From Peptostreptococcus anaerobius VPI 4330 = DSM 2949 (GTDB lineage Bacteria > Bacillota > Clostridia > Peptostreptococcales > Peptostreptococcaceae): a DNA stretch of 64,000 bases. The notes under the pieces were generated by a model. That model searched no databases and was not told the DNA's origin. It worked only from the letters and a program-made list of their open reading frames with translations. The DNA lies in contig NZ_KB906610.1 of the NCBI RefSeq assembly GCF_000381525.1, positions 22,482 through 86,481 on the forward strand, in the 5' to 3' direction. Positions 14,712 through 24,305 of this stretch are shown here, one piece after another. Both the position numbers and the translations under genes were made by a program. The first letter of the stretch is position 1, and each line of letters begins with the position of its first letter.

Positions 14712-16685
14712 ATGGCTATTGTAAAAATGAAAAAATTTCACCTTTTAGCATTAAACTCTCATCGGGAAACTTTATTGAGAAACTTGCAGGTGTTTAGAAA
14801 TATTCAGTTTGAAGATGTCTGCGAGGAAGAGGATTTTAGTGACCAGAGTCTTGGGTCATTTAAAAGACCCAAGGTAGATGAAATGGTTGCTATGTATGAT
14901 GAAGAGATTTCAAAATCTAACTATGTTATTGACTTAGTATCCAAGTACGCCAAGACAGATAAGGGATTAAAGGCCTTGATGAAGGGCCTTCCAAATCTTA
15001 CCTTTGAAGAACTAGAAGACAAGGTCGAGTCTAAGGATTACGAGCACGTATACTCTGAAATCAGAGGTATAGGCGATAATCTAGGCATTATTAACAGCCA
15101 AATAGCAAAGAAAAAAGAGTTGATAGCTGAATTGGAACCAGTATCTAAATTAGATGTAGGTTTTGATGATATGGAAAAACTTAAAAACTTTGATACTATG
15201 GTTGGGGCTGTATCAGGTAAGTTAGTAGATTCCTTTGAAGAAGGTCTATCCAAACTTGAAAATACCTATTTTGAGAAGTTGGGTGTAAATAAGGAAGAGT
15301 ACTACTACTTTATTATTTCAGCTAAGGAAGATTTAGACCAATTATTTGAGCTGATGAGATATTCCAACTTCAACAGGATGAAGTTGAATGAAAAGGGTCT
15401 ACCTGCTGATAATATAGCTAGACTAAATGATGAAATTGAGGATTTGAAGATTAAAGAAATAGAGATGGTGGGCAAGCTTTCAAGTAAGGGGCAAGCATTA
15501 GAAGACTTCAAGCTTAGGTATGAATACCTACAGAACTTGAGACTTAGGTCTTTGGCTGAGAAGGATTTTATGAATACTTCCAATGTATTCGCAATCACGG
15601 GATATTGCCCAGACTTTGAGATAGCTAGGTTGGAAAAACTTGTATCTGATGTTTGTGAGGGTGACTACACTATAGAGTTTGAAGAAGTTGATAGGGACAG
15701 TGATTCAGTGCCTATAATGCTCAAGAACAACAGATTGGTGAGGGCCTTTGAATCAGTAACTTCTACATATGCCCTACCTAAGTACAACGAAATAGACCCA
15801 ACTCCTCTATATGCACCGATATATGCCTTGTTCTTTGGTATGATGTCGGCTGACTTTGCATATGGGGCAGTATTATTGGTTCTTACTACTTTAGGACTTA
15901 AGCTATGCAACTTTACACCAAGCATGAGAAAGAATGTCAAGTTCTTCCAACTTATAGGTATATCTACCTTGATATGGGGCTTCTTATACGGATCTTATTT
16001 CGGGGCGGCAATACCGGGTATGTGGAGACTATTTGACCTAAGTCAGCAGTTTATGACTATACTTGTAATATCAATTATAATGGGTGGTATCCACCTTTAC
16101 TATGGTCTAGCTATCAAGGCCTACATGCAGATTAGGGATGGTCTAATAGTGGATATGATTTTTGATGTTATAGCATGGTACGTTGCCCTTAGTGGCATAA
16201 TAGTCTTTTTGATAGGAAAGTTTGGTGTCGTTGGACCAGTAGCAACTCAGGTAGGTATGTACGCTATGATAATAGGTATAGTTATGTTACTAGTTGGTGG
16301 TGCCAGAGGTGCTAAGGGTATAGGACCTAAGATAGCAGCAGGCTTATACAATGTATATGGTATATCTAGTTACATAGGCGACTTTGTATCATATTCTCGT
16401 CTGATGGCTCTTGGTATGTCAGGTGGTTATATAGCTTTTGCGGTAAATATGATAGCAGGAATGGTTTGGGGCAAGACAATTTTAGGTTATGTCGCAGCCA
16501 TTATAATCTTAGTTTTATTCCATGCTTTCAACTTGTTCCTATCTTGTTTAGGAGCATATGTACATGCACTTAGACTAATATACGTAGAATTCTTCGGTAA
16601 GTTCTACGAGGGCGGTGGTCGTGCTTTTAGGTTCTTTAGAAAAGAAGCCAAGTACATCAACCTAGATAGGCAGTTTGAGGATTAA
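14712..16685 (+). CDS. ntpI: V-type ATPase subunit I (a-subunit)
   Basis: NtpI is the membrane stator that forms the ion half-channels against the c-ring. The N-terminal half (about 1-350) is a cytoplasmic, coiled-coil-rich arm; the C-terminal half (from about 365, PLYAPIYALFFGMMSADFAYG) has seven to eight membrane segments and ends with the conserved HALRLIYVEFFGKFYEGGG motif. The length, 657 aa, is normal. It starts 1 nt after the ntpF stop. Confidence 0.95.
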   Translation: MAIVKMKKFHLLALNSHRETLLRNLQVFRNIQFEDVCEEEDFSDQSLGSFKRPKVDEMVAMYDEEISKSNYVIDLVSKYAKTDKGLKALMKGLPNLTFEELEDKVESKDYEHVYSEIRGIGDNLGIINSQIAKKKELIAELEPVSKLDVGFDDMEKLKNFDTMVGAVSGKLVDSFEEGLSKLENTYFEKLGVNKEEYYYFIISAKEDLDQLFELMRYSNFNRMKLNEKGLPADNIARLNDEIEDLKIKEIEMVGKLSSKGQALEDFKLRYEYLQNLRLRSLAEKDFMNTSNVFAITGYCPDFEIARLEKLVSDVCEGDYTIEFEEVDRDSDSVPIMLKNNRLVRAFESVTSTYALPKYNEIDPTPLYAPIYALFFGMMSADFAYGAVLLVLTTLGLKLCNFTPSMRKNVKFFQLIGISTLIWGFLYGSYFGAAIPGMWRLFDLSQQFMTILVISIIMGGIHLYYGLAIKAYMQIRDGLIVDMIFDVIAWYVALSGIIVFLIGKFGVVGPVATQVGMYAMIIGIVMLLVGGARGAKGIGPKIAAGLYNVYGISSYIGDFVSYSRLMALGMSGGYIAFAVNMIAGMVWGKTILGYVAAIIILVLFHAFNLFLSCLGAYVHALRLIYVEFFGKFYEGGGRAFRFFRKEAKYINLDRQFED

Positions 16686-16781
16686 TTAAAAGTAAAAGAT
16701 AGGATTTAAAAAGAGATTATAAAGAAAGTAAAGAATGATTTTTGATAGAGATTTCAAATAAGAATTTTGGCTACAGGTCAT

Positions 16782-16808
16782 GGTCCAACCTGTATAATAT
16801 ACAGGACC
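16782..16808 (+). other. Hairpin in the ntpI-ntpK spacer
   Basis: CCTGTAT pairs with ATACAGG around AAT, with an outer GGT/ACC. The 186-nt spacer before the rotor-subunit gene is the longest inside the operon. A structure here could stabilise or separate the ntpK message, which must be made in excess; this is an inference. Confidence 0.45.
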
Positions 16809-16871
16809 AGAAATAATAAACTAGCTTATAAAGCATAATAATTAAAGAGAGTGACTCAAGGAGGTTTATTT

Positions 16872-17357
16872 ATGAATTTCGCAACTTGGATAGTAGAAAA
16901 CGGTGGAGTAGTATTCGGTGCAGTAGGTGTTGTAGCAGCCTTGCTAGCAGCAATTGGATCTGCAAAAGGTTTATCAATAGTTGGTCAGGCAGCGTCTGGT
17001 CTAGTTCCAGAAGAACCACAGAAGTTTGGTAAGACACTTATCTTACAGCTTCTACCAGGTACACAGGGTCTATACGGTTTCGTTATAGGACTATTAATAT
17101 TATTAAAATTGTCAGGTGACATGAGTCTAGGTCAGGGTATGTACCTAGCCCTAGTAGGTATGCCGATAGGTTTTGTTGGTTGGGGTTCAGCGGTTTCTCA
17201 GGGTAAGGTTGCAGCCAGTGGTGTTGGAATCCTTGCAAAGAACGAATCACAGACTACAAAGGGTATCATCTACTCAGTAATGGTTGAAACATATGCACTA
17301 TTAGCATTCGTTATATCACTTCTATTATTCTTCAACTTCACAAAGTTTTTCGGTTAG
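16872..17357 (+). CDS. ntpK: V-type ATPase rotor subunit K, sodium-binding type
   Basis: The proteolipid that forms the rotor ring. The 161-aa protein has four membrane helices (a duplicated hairpin). With the start at ATG 16872 (after AAGGAGGT), residues Leu61, Thr64, Gln65, Tyr68, Gln110 and Glu139 fall at the positions that bind sodium in E. hirae NtpK, in the motifs LPGTQGLYGF, SQGK and VMVETYALL. This supports sodium rather than proton translocation. An in-frame ATG seven codons upstream lacks a suitable ribosome binding site. Confidence 0.95.
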   Translation: MNFATWIVENGGVVFGAVGVVAALLAAIGSAKGLSIVGQAASGLVPEEPQKFGKTLILQLLPGTQGLYGFVIGLLILLKLSGDMSLGQGMYLALVGMPIGFVGWGSAVSQGKVAASGVGILAKNESQTTKGIIYSVMVETYALLAFVISLLLFFNFTKFFG

Positions 17358-17394
17358 GAATAAGAGCATATTATAAAGAGAAGGAAGTGATGAG

Positions 17395-17940
17395 ATGGCA
17401 GAGCTAAAAAAGCTTACCGATAAAATATTGGAAGAGGCTATAGGATCAAGAGATGATATCTTAAGACTTGCTAGGGAAAAGGCAAAGAAGATAGAGGATA
17501 CATCTAAGAGCCAGGCTGAAGCCAAGTATGATCAGTTGGTCGAAAAGGGTAAGGCTGAAGCAGATACCCTAAAAGAAAGACTGAGGTCAAATGCCAAATT
17601 AAAGGCAAGGGATAATGAACTAAAGGCAAAGCAAGAGACAATAGCCAAGGTCTTTGAATCAGCTATTGAGGATTTAAAGAATATAGATGATGATAAGTAT
17701 CTTGAGTATATAAAGAATAATGCTAGTTTTTCAGATAAGAGCAAGCTAGTTGTTATGAAGGATAAATTTGCAAGGGTAAAGGAAACCTTCCCACAGGTTC
17801 AGATTATTGAGGATAGGTTCTGTGAAACAGGATTTATTGAACTAGAGGATGGTATAGAAAAGAACTTTACTTTTAGTACTCAGATGGATTACATAAAAGA
17901 CGAGGTACAGGGAAAAATAGCAAGGGTACTTTTTGAATAG
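17395..17940 (+). CDS. ntpE: V-type ATPase subunit E
   Basis: A 181-aa stalk subunit: the N-terminal 100 residues are a charged helix (KAKKIEDTSKSQAEAKYDQL...), and the C-terminal part is a small globular domain that binds the top of the A3B3 head. It pairs with NtpF to form the peripheral stalk. It lies between ntpK and ntpC, as in E. hirae. Confidence 0.88.
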   Translation: MAELKKLTDKILEEAIGSRDDILRLAREKAKKIEDTSKSQAEAKYDQLVEKGKAEADTLKERLRSNAKLKARDNELKAKQETIAKVFESAIEDLKNIDDDKYLEYIKNNASFSDKSKLVVMKDKFARVKETFPQVQIIEDRFCETGFIELEDGIEKNFTFSTQMDYIKDEVQGKIARVLFE

Positions 17941-17950
17941 GGGGTAGTTT

Positions 17951-18952
17951 ATGGATAGATTAGATTACGCCCAGGGTGTAGTAATGGCGAGGGTTTATGA
18001 AAAGAAACTACTCGACAGGGCAAGACTGGACAAGATGATAGACGCTAAGGATGCAGACGAAGCCTTCAAGATACTTATGGATACTGACTATGCCAAGAGT
18101 GCTGACGGCGTAAGTGGTGTGGGGGATTATGAGTTGCTCCTTAAAAATGAGACTACAAGAGCCTTTAAGGCAGGTAGTGAAATGTTGGGTGGCGACAAGA
18201 GAATACTTGAGATACTATCACTTAAATACGACTACCACAACCTAAAGACGATGGTCAAGGCCAAGGTATCTGGTAAGGATATGGATGATCTTTTTATCTA
18301 TTCTAGTGATAACAGGCCAGACAAGATAAAGTTGCAGTTTGAGAGTGGTCATTTTACAGATACTAAGAGTGAATTTACAAATGCCCTAAGAGAGGCAGAG
18401 GCAAAGTACACAGATACACTTGATCCACAGATGATAGATATAGTCATGGATAGGGCTTATTATAACCATCTATCTATCATAGCAAAATCTTTGGATATAG
18501 ACCTATTTAATGACTACGTAGGCGCAAGTATAGATTTTTATAATATATCTTCCATGCTAAGGGCAGTCAAGATGGGCAAGTCTACAAACTTCCTAAATGA
18601 AATTCTAGTAGATGGAGGAGGTATATCAGTAAATAAACTCATATCTCTTTCAAGAGAAGAATTTGATAGGTTGGCTATTACTCTTAAGTCTGAAAAAATC
18701 GGAAGAAGCTTGGTTGAGTGCATAGATGACTACAAGGCGAGTGGTTGTAGCCTGACAGTTGTAGATTCAATGAAGGATGTGTATCTGAGTAGGCTAAATT
18801 CAGATTCAAGATTTATACCATTTGGTCCAGAGCCTATATTTGCTTATCTTGTGGCAAAGGAAAAAGAGATTTCAATGATAAGACTTATATTAGTAGGCAA
18901 GCTAAATAAGATCTCATCAGCCAAGCTAAGAGAGAGGCTGGGTGATATATAA
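17951..18952 (+). CDS. ntpC: V-type ATPase subunit C (d-like)
   Basis: NtpC is the funnel-shaped central-stalk subunit that links the rotor ring to the axle. The 333-aa protein is all-helical and contains the threefold-repeated pattern of the family, including DYAQGVVMARVYEKKLL at the start and PEPIFAYLVAKEKEISMIR near the end, the latter being a good family signature. The stop overlaps the next start by one base. Confidence 0.92.
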   Translation: MDRLDYAQGVVMARVYEKKLLDRARLDKMIDAKDADEAFKILMDTDYAKSADGVSGVGDYELLLKNETTRAFKAGSEMLGGDKRILEILSLKYDYHNLKTMVKAKVSGKDMDDLFIYSSDNRPDKIKLQFESGHFTDTKSEFTNALREAEAKYTDTLDPQMIDIVMDRAYYNHLSIIAKSLDIDLFNDYVGASIDFYNISSMLRAVKMGKSTNFLNEILVDGGGISVNKLISLSREEFDRLAITLKSEKIGRSLVECIDDYKASGCSLTVVDSMKDVYLSRLNSDSRFIPFGPEPIFAYLVAKEKEISMIRLILVGKLNKISSAKLRERLGDI

Positions 18953-19275
18953 TGTATAAGATTGGAGCGGTTGGAGACAAGGACTCCATCCTAGCATTCA
19001 AGTCCATAGGTATAGATGTATACCCTGTGCTAGATGCTAGGCAGGCAAGAGAGGCAATAGATTCCATGGCCGATGACTCATACGGTCTTATATTCGTAAC
19101 AGAGCAGATAGCCAAGGATATAGAAGAAACAATACAGAGATATAAGAAAAAGCTAGTTCCAGCTATAATACTAATACCTTCTAACCAGGGTAGCCTAGGT
19201 ATAGGAATGAGCGAAATAAATAAAAATGTTGAAAAGGCAGTAGGTAGCAATATCTTTGCCAACTCGGATAAATAA
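18952..19275 (+). CDS. ntpG: V-type ATPase subunit F (NtpG)
   Basis: A 107-aa Rossmann-like subunit that binds the central axle NtpD. The opening [25 protein letters not shown] is characteristic of V-ATPase subunit F. It begins on the last base of the ntpC stop codon and ends 16 nt before ntpA, with the ntpA ribosome binding site overlapping its end. Confidence 0.93.
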   Translation: MYKIGAVGDKDSILAFKSIGIDVYPVLDARQAREAIDSMADDSYGLIFVTEQIAKDIEETIQRYKKKLVPAIILIPSNQGSLGIGMSEINKNVEKAVGSNIFANSDK

Positions 19276-19291
19276 GGAGGAGAGGCGACAT

Positions 19292-21067
19292 ATGGCAGGT
19301 AAAATAGTAAAAGTATCTGGTCCACTAGTTGTAGCCGAAGGAATGGAGGATTCAAACATTTACGACGTTGTAAAGGTATCGAATTCTAAACTAATCGGTG
19401 AAATCATCGAAATGCGTGATGATAAAGCTTCAATACAGGTATATGAGGAAACTTCAGGTATAGGACCTGGAGAACCAGTAGAGACAACAGGAGAACCCCT
19501 AAGCGTTGAGCTAGGACCTGGTCTAATAGAGAATATGTTTGATGGTATACAAAGACCGCTAGAGAAGTTCAGGGCTGTTGCAGGAGACTTTTTGACTAAG
19601 GGTGTAGAAGTTCCATCACTTGATAGAGATATAAAATGGACATTCCACCCACAGGCCAAGGTAGGCGACAGGGTATCTGAAGGTGACGTACTTGGTTATG
19701 TTCAGGAAACACCGGTAGTCAAGCACCTAGTAATGGTTCCTTACCAGGTAGAGGGTCTTGTAGAGTCAATCGTAGAAGAGGGAGACTTTACTATCATAGA
19801 AGATATAGCTACTATAAAGAATGACAAGGGTGATATAAAGTCAGTTCAGATGATGCAAAAGTGGCCGGTAAGAAAGTCTAGAAGGATCAAGGAAAAGATA
19901 GCTCCTAGGGTTCCTCTAATAACAGGTCAGAGAGTAGTTGATACCTTCTTCCCAGTAACTAAGGGTGGTACTGCTTGTGTACCGGGGCCATTCGGTTCAG
20001 GTAAGACAGTAGTTCAGCACCAGTTCGCCAAGTGGGCAGATGCTCAGATAGTTGTATACGTTGGTTGTGGAGAACGTGGTAACGAGATGACAGACGTTCT
20101 AAATGAATTCCCAGAACTGATTGACCCTCATACAGGCGAATCTCTAATGAAGAGAACAGTTCTTATAGCTAATACGTCAAATATGCCAGTTGCAGCCAGA
20201 GAGGCAAGTATATATACAGGTATTACAATAGCTGAATATTTTAGAGACATGGGATATTCAGTAGCGGTAATGGCCGACTCTACATCAAGATGGGCAGAGG
20301 CCCTAAGAGAGATGTCAGGTCGTCTAGAAGAAATGCCTGGTGATGAAGGTTATCCAGCCTATCTAGGTTCTAGAGCTGCAGAGTTCTATGAAAGAGCAGG
20401 TAAGGTAATATGTAAGGGTAGCGATAATAGAGAGGGAGCCCTTACAATAATAGGTGCCGTGTCACCTCCAGGTGGAGATATATCTGAGCCAGTATCACAG
20501 GCTACACTTAGAATAGTAAAGGTGTTCTGGGGATTAAATGCCAACCTAGCCTATAGGAGACACTTCCCAGCCATATCTTGGATAGATTCATACTCGCTAT
20601 ACCAACCAGATGTTGATGAGTGGATGGGTGAAAATGTATCAGAAAGATTCCCAGTTAATAGGGCCCAGGCAATGGCCCTACTACAGGAAGAAACATCCCT
20701 AATGGAAATCGTAAGACTAGTAGGTAAGGATACCCTATCTGAGGCAGACCAGCTAAAGTTGGAAGTAGCCAAGTCAATTAGAGAAGACTACCTACAGCAG
20801 AATGCCTTCCAGGATGTCGATTCATTTACATCCCTAGAAAAGCAGGACAAGATGCTGGACCTAGTATTGAAGTTCTACAGAGAGTCTTTAAGAGCCCTAG
20901 ATAACAAGGTATACCTAAGTGAGCTACTAGACCTACCAGTTAGGGAGAAAATAGCTAGAGCCAAGTATACTGAAGAAGCTCATATAGATAAGCTAGATCT
21001 TATATCTGATGAAATAACAGATGTTATAAATGAACTAATAAATAGGGGAGGTGGACTAGATGATTAA
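19292..21067 (+). CDS. ntpA: V-type ATPase catalytic subunit A
   Basis: The catalytic ATPase subunit. With the start at ATG 19292 (GGAGG 11-15 nt upstream) the protein has 591 aa. Walker A GPFGSGKT is at 232-239, preceded by the non-homologous region typical of A subunits (about 115-185). Downstream are [34 protein letters not shown] and the Walker B region. An earlier in-frame ATG would extend it into ntpG and lacks the alanine-glycine opening seen in the family. Confidence 0.96.
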   Translation: MAGKIVKVSGPLVVAEGMEDSNIYDVVKVSNSKLIGEIIEMRDDKASIQVYEETSGIGPGEPVETTGEPLSVELGPGLIENMFDGIQRPLEKFRAVAGDFLTKGVEVPSLDRDIKWTFHPQAKVGDRVSEGDVLGYVQETPVVKHLVMVPYQVEGLVESIVEEGDFTIIEDIATIKNDKGDIKSVQMMQKWPVRKSRRIKEKIAPRVPLITGQRVVDTFFPVTKGGTACVPGPFGSGKTVVQHQFAKWADAQIVVYVGCGERGNEMTDVLNEFPELIDPHTGESLMKRTVLIANTSNMPVAAREASIYTGITIAEYFRDMGYSVAVMADSTSRWAEALREMSGRLEEMPGDEGYPAYLGSRAAEFYERAGKVICKGSDNREGALTIIGAVSPPGGDISEPVSQATLRIVKVFWGLNANLAYRRHFPAISWIDSYSLYQPDVDEWMGENVSERFPVNRAQAMALLQEETSLMEIVRLVGKDTLSEADQLKLEVAKSIREDYLQQNAFQDVDSFTSLEKQDKMLDLVLKFYRESLRALDNKVYLSELLDLPVREKIARAKYTEEAHIDKLDLISDEITDVINELINRGGGLDD

Positions 21068-22445
21068 GGAATATAAAACTATAAGAGAAATTGTTGGTCC
21101 CCTACTAATGGTAGATGGTGTTGAAGGAATTAAATACGAAGAGCTAGTTGAAATAGAGATGCAAAACGGAGAAATCCGTAGGGGTAGAGTCCTTGAAGTA
21201 AATGGCGACAAGGCCATGGTTCAGTTATTCGAAGGGTCATCAGGTATCAACCTAAAGGACTCTAAGGTAAGGTTCCTTGCCAAGCCCCTTACCCTAAGTG
21301 TATCAGAAGATATGATAGGTAGGGTATTTGACGGTATGGGTAAACCAAAGGATGGCGGACCAGACCTAATACCAGAAGACAAGCTAGATATAAACGGTAT
21401 AGCAATCAACCCGGTGGCAAGAGATTATCCATCTGAGTTTATCCAGACAGGAGTATCTGCCATAGATGGGCTAAATACCCTTGTTAGAGGCCAGAAGCTA
21501 CCGATATTCTCAGGTTCAGGTCTACCACATGCCAACCTAGCTGCCCAGATAGCTAGACAGGCCAAGGTTCTTGGAACTGATGACAAGTTCGCCGTTGTAT
21601 TCGGTGCTATAGGTATTACATTCGAAGAGGCCCAGTACTTTATAGATGACTTCAAGAAGACTGGAGCGATAGACAGGTCAGTTCTATTTATGAACCTAGC
21701 CAATGACCCGGCTATCGAGCGTATATCTACACCAAGAATGGCCCTTACTTGTGCAGAGTACCTAGCCTTTGAAAAGGGTATGCACGTCCTAGTAATATTG
21801 ACAGACCTTACAAACTACTGTGAGGCCCTAAGAGAAATATCAGCAGCTAGACGTGAGGTTCCAGGTAGAAGAGGTTATCCGGGATACCTATATACAGACC
21901 TTTCAACACTATATGAAAGAGCTGGTAAGATAAAGGGCAGGCCAGGTTCAATCACTCAAGTACCTATCCTGACAATGCCAGAAGATGATAAGACACATCC
22001 AATTCCTGACCTTACAGGCTATATAACAGAAGGACAGATCATCCTATCAAGGGCCCTATATAAGAAAAATATGATGCCACCGATAGATGTTCTACCGTCT
22101 CTATCAAGACTAAAGGACAAGGGTATAGGAGATGGCAAGACTAGAGAAGACCATGCAGATACTATGAACCAGTTGTTCGCAGCCTATGCAGCAGGTAAGG
22201 AAGCCAAGGAATTACAGGTAATACTTGGTGAATCTGCCCTATCAGAATCAGATAAGGCCTTTGCAAGGTTTGCAGATGCATTTGAAAATATATACGTATC
22301 ACAGGGTTACACAACTAACCGAACAATAGAAGAAACCTTGAATATAGGTTGGGGCCTACTAAAGATTCTTCCAAGAACAGAATTAAAGAGAATAAAGGAC
22401 AAGTATATCGAGAAGTATTTACCTGAGGAAAGCCAGGTGGATTAA
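21060..22445 (+). CDS. ntpB: V-type ATPase regulatory subunit B
   Basis: The non-catalytic nucleotide-binding-like subunit of the A3B3 head. The 461-aa protein lacks a true P-loop (the corresponding stretch reads [17 protein letters not shown]), as expected for B subunits, and has [12 protein letters not shown] and [33 protein letters not shown] motifs. It overlaps ntpA by 8 nt, implying coupled 1:1 synthesis. Confidence 0.96.
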   Translation: MIKEYKTIREIVGPLLMVDGVEGIKYEELVEIEMQNGEIRRGRVLEVNGDKAMVQLFEGSSGINLKDSKVRFLAKPLTLSVSEDMIGRVFDGMGKPKDGGPDLIPEDKLDINGIAINPVARDYPSEFIQTGVSAIDGLNTLVRGQKLPIFSGSGLPHANLAAQIARQAKVLGTDDKFAVVFGAIGITFEEAQYFIDDFKKTGAIDRSVLFMNLANDPAIERISTPRMALTCAEYLAFEKGMHVLVILTDLTNYCEALREISAARREVPGRRGYPGYLYTDLSTLYERAGKIKGRPGSITQVPILTMPEDDKTHPIPDLTGYITEGQIILSRALYKKNMMPPIDVLPSLSRLKDKGIGDGKTREDHADTMNQLFAAYAAGKEAKELQVILGESALSESDKAFARFADAFENIYVSQGYTTNRTIEETLNIGWGLLKILPRTELKRIKDKYIEKYLPEESQVD

Positions 22446-22446
22446 T

Positions 22447-23082
22447 ATGGCAAAATTAAACGTAAATCCAACTAGAATGGAGCTTTCGAGGTTGAAGGCA
22501 AGACTAGCTACATCTAAAAGGGGTCACAAACTGCTTAAAGATAAGCAAGACGAACTTATGAGACAGTTTATAGCCATGATCAAGGAAAATAAGAGACTTA
22601 GAGAATCTGTTGAAGCTAAGCTTACAGACTCATTTGAGGATTTTCTATTGGCTAGATCTATGAACTCATCACAGATGTTAGACGAGGCCTTGGCTATATC
22701 AAAAGAAAGTATACAGCTGGATATACAGACTAAAAACTTGATGAGCGTAAACGTTCCGGTGATGACTTTTTCTAGGAGTGACCAAGAGGACACATCAGCC
22801 ATATACCCATATGGTTTCGGTGGAACGTCATCAGAACTTGATGAAGCTGTCAAGAAACTGTATGACATACTTCCAGACCTGTTAAAACTTGCAGAGATAG
22901 AGAAGGCGTGTCAGCTAATGGCCGACGAAATCGAGAGCACTAGAAGAAGAGTAAATGCTCTTGAATATATGACAATACCTCAGTTAAAAGAGACAATTAC
23001 CTATATCAGGATGAAACTAGAAGAAAACGACAGAAGTTCTATAACTAGACTGATGAAGGTAAAGGATATGATAAAACAATAA
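22447..23082 (+). CDS. ntpD: V-type ATPase central-axle subunit D
   Basis: The 211-aa axle subunit, with two long coiled-coil helices at the ends ([30 protein letters not shown] at the start is the family signature) around a short middle domain. Rotation of this subunit couples ATP hydrolysis to ring rotation. It is the last gene of the operon; no ntpH or ntpJ homologue follows. Confidence 0.95.
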   Translation: MAKLNVNPTRMELSRLKARLATSKRGHKLLKDKQDELMRQFIAMIKENKRLRESVEAKLTDSFEDFLLARSMNSSQMLDEALAISKESIQLDIQTKNLMSVNVPVMTFSRSDQEDTSAIYPYGFGGTSSELDEAVKKLYDILPDLLKLAEIEKACQLMADEIESTRRRVNALEYMTIPQLKETITYIRMKLEENDRSSITRLMKVKDMIKQ

Positions 23083-23095
23083 TAATATATCAAAA

Positions 23096-23128
23096 TGGAC
23101 TGGCTGATTTAGCCAGTTCATTTTATTT
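23096..23128 (+). terminator. Terminator of the V-ATPase operon
   Basis: TGGACTGGCT pairs with AGCCAGTTCA (one G-U) around GATTT, followed by TTTTATTT. It lies 13 nt after the ntpD stop. Confidence 0.85.
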
Positions 23129-23150
23129 ACAAGTTTATATTTGACATAAA

Positions 23151-23188
23151 AATAGGCACTATGATGATTGATCCATCTAGTGTCTATT
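23151..23188. repeat. 11-bp hairpin in the ntpD-nadA spacer
   Basis: AATAGGCACTA pairs with TAGTGTCTATT (one G-U) around a 16-nt loop. A TTGACA (23141-23146) lies just upstream but no good -10 follows at 17 nt. Possible 5' leader structure of the nad operon. Confidence 0.4.
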
Positions 23189-23261
23189 TCTTGGGAGCTT
23201 TTACAACAAATTATTTAAAAAAGGTTGGATTTTTGTTAGATGTGTAGTAATATATAGTTAT

Positions 23262-23291
23262 TATGTGTATATACATAAGTATATTCACATA
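23262..23291. promoter_or_regulatory. Candidate operator of the nadABC operon
   Basis: TATGTGTATATAC and GTATATTCACATA form a 13-bp inverted repeat with one mismatch and a 4-nt centre, about 80 nt upstream of nadA. Its dyad form and place fit a repressor site. NAD synthesis in Firmicutes is commonly controlled by NiaR or NrtR, but I cannot match this to either consensus from memory. Confidence 0.4.
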
Positions 23292-23368
23292 AATATACAA
23301 AAAATAATTTTTATAAAAGATGTGCAGTTTCTTATAAAGTTGAACTGTAGATTAAAAGGGAGGCATTT

Positions 23369-24304
23369 ATGACCGAATCAGGAGTAAATATACTAGGGGA
23401 TAGTAAAGCCTTGGTCACAGAGATTGAGAGGCTAAAAAAAGAAAAAGATGTTCTTATTCTTGCCCATTACTATACAAGAGGGGAGGTACAGGAAATAGCT
23501 GATGTAGTTGGAGATTCATTTCAGCTTGCAAAGATGGCACAGGAGTCTACTAATAAGATAATCTGTTTTTGCGGTGTCAGCTTTATGGGAGAGAGTGCAA
23601 AGATACTCAACCCAGATAAGAAGGTCTTGATACCAGCTCCTAGTGCAGGTTGTCCAATGGCAGATATGGTAGATTATGACCAAATAGCAGGTTTAAAGGA
23701 AAAATACGAAGACCTAGCCATAGTATCCTATATAAATACCAATGCAGATGTAAAAAGACTAGCTGATGTATGCGTTACCTCATCAAATGCTATGAAGATA
23801 GTATCGAATTTGCCAAACGAAAATATATACTTTATGCCGGATATGAACTTGGGTAACTATATTAAAAATCAGGTGAAGGGTAAGAATTTTATACTCCATG
23901 AAGGATACTGCAAGTACCACCATCATGTAGATATAAAAGAAGTGAAGGACTTAAAAGAAAAATATGGATATGATGTCCTAGCGCATCCTGAATGCAGGGA
24001 ATCTGTAGTTGAAGAGGCTGATATTGTAGGTTCTACAAAGGCTCTACTGGAGTATGTGGCAGCCACTAAGAAAAAAGGATATATAGTCTGTACAGAATCT
24101 GGAATTCTTCACCAAATGAAGAAGGTATCTCCAGAAAGTGAATTTATAATACCTAGCTCTATGAATGATTGTAGAGATATGAAGAAAATAGACTTAGAGA
24201 GTCTTTATCTAACATTGAGAGATGAGACTGGAGAAGTAATACTCGACGAAAGATTAATAAAAGATGCTAAAGCACCTTTAATAAAGATGATGGAGATGAG
24301 TTAA
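23369..24304 (+). CDS. nadA: Quinolinate synthase
   Basis: NadA condenses iminoaspartate with dihydroxyacetone phosphate to quinolinate, using an oxygen-sensitive 4Fe-4S cluster. The 311-aa protein has the three cluster cysteines at conserved spacing: Cys95 (GCPMADM), Cys181 (GYCKYHH) and Cys268 (NDCRDM). LAHYYTRGEVQEIAD lies at 31-45. GGGAGG precedes the ATG. First gene of nadA-nadB-nadC. Confidence 0.96.
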   Translation: MTESGVNILGDSKALVTEIERLKKEKDVLILAHYYTRGEVQEIADVVGDSFQLAKMAQESTNKIICFCGVSFMGESAKILNPDKKVLIPAPSAGCPMADMVDYDQIAGLKEKYEDLAIVSYINTNADVKRLADVCVTSSNAMKIVSNLPNENIYFMPDMNLGNYIKNQVKGKNFILHEGYCKYHHHVDIKEVKDLKEKYGYDVLAHPECRESVVEEADIVGSTKALLEYVAATKKKGYIVCTESGILHQMKKVSPESEFIIPSSMNDCRDMKKIDLESLYLTLRDETGEVILDERLIKDAKAPLIKMMEMS

Positions 24305-24305
24305 A

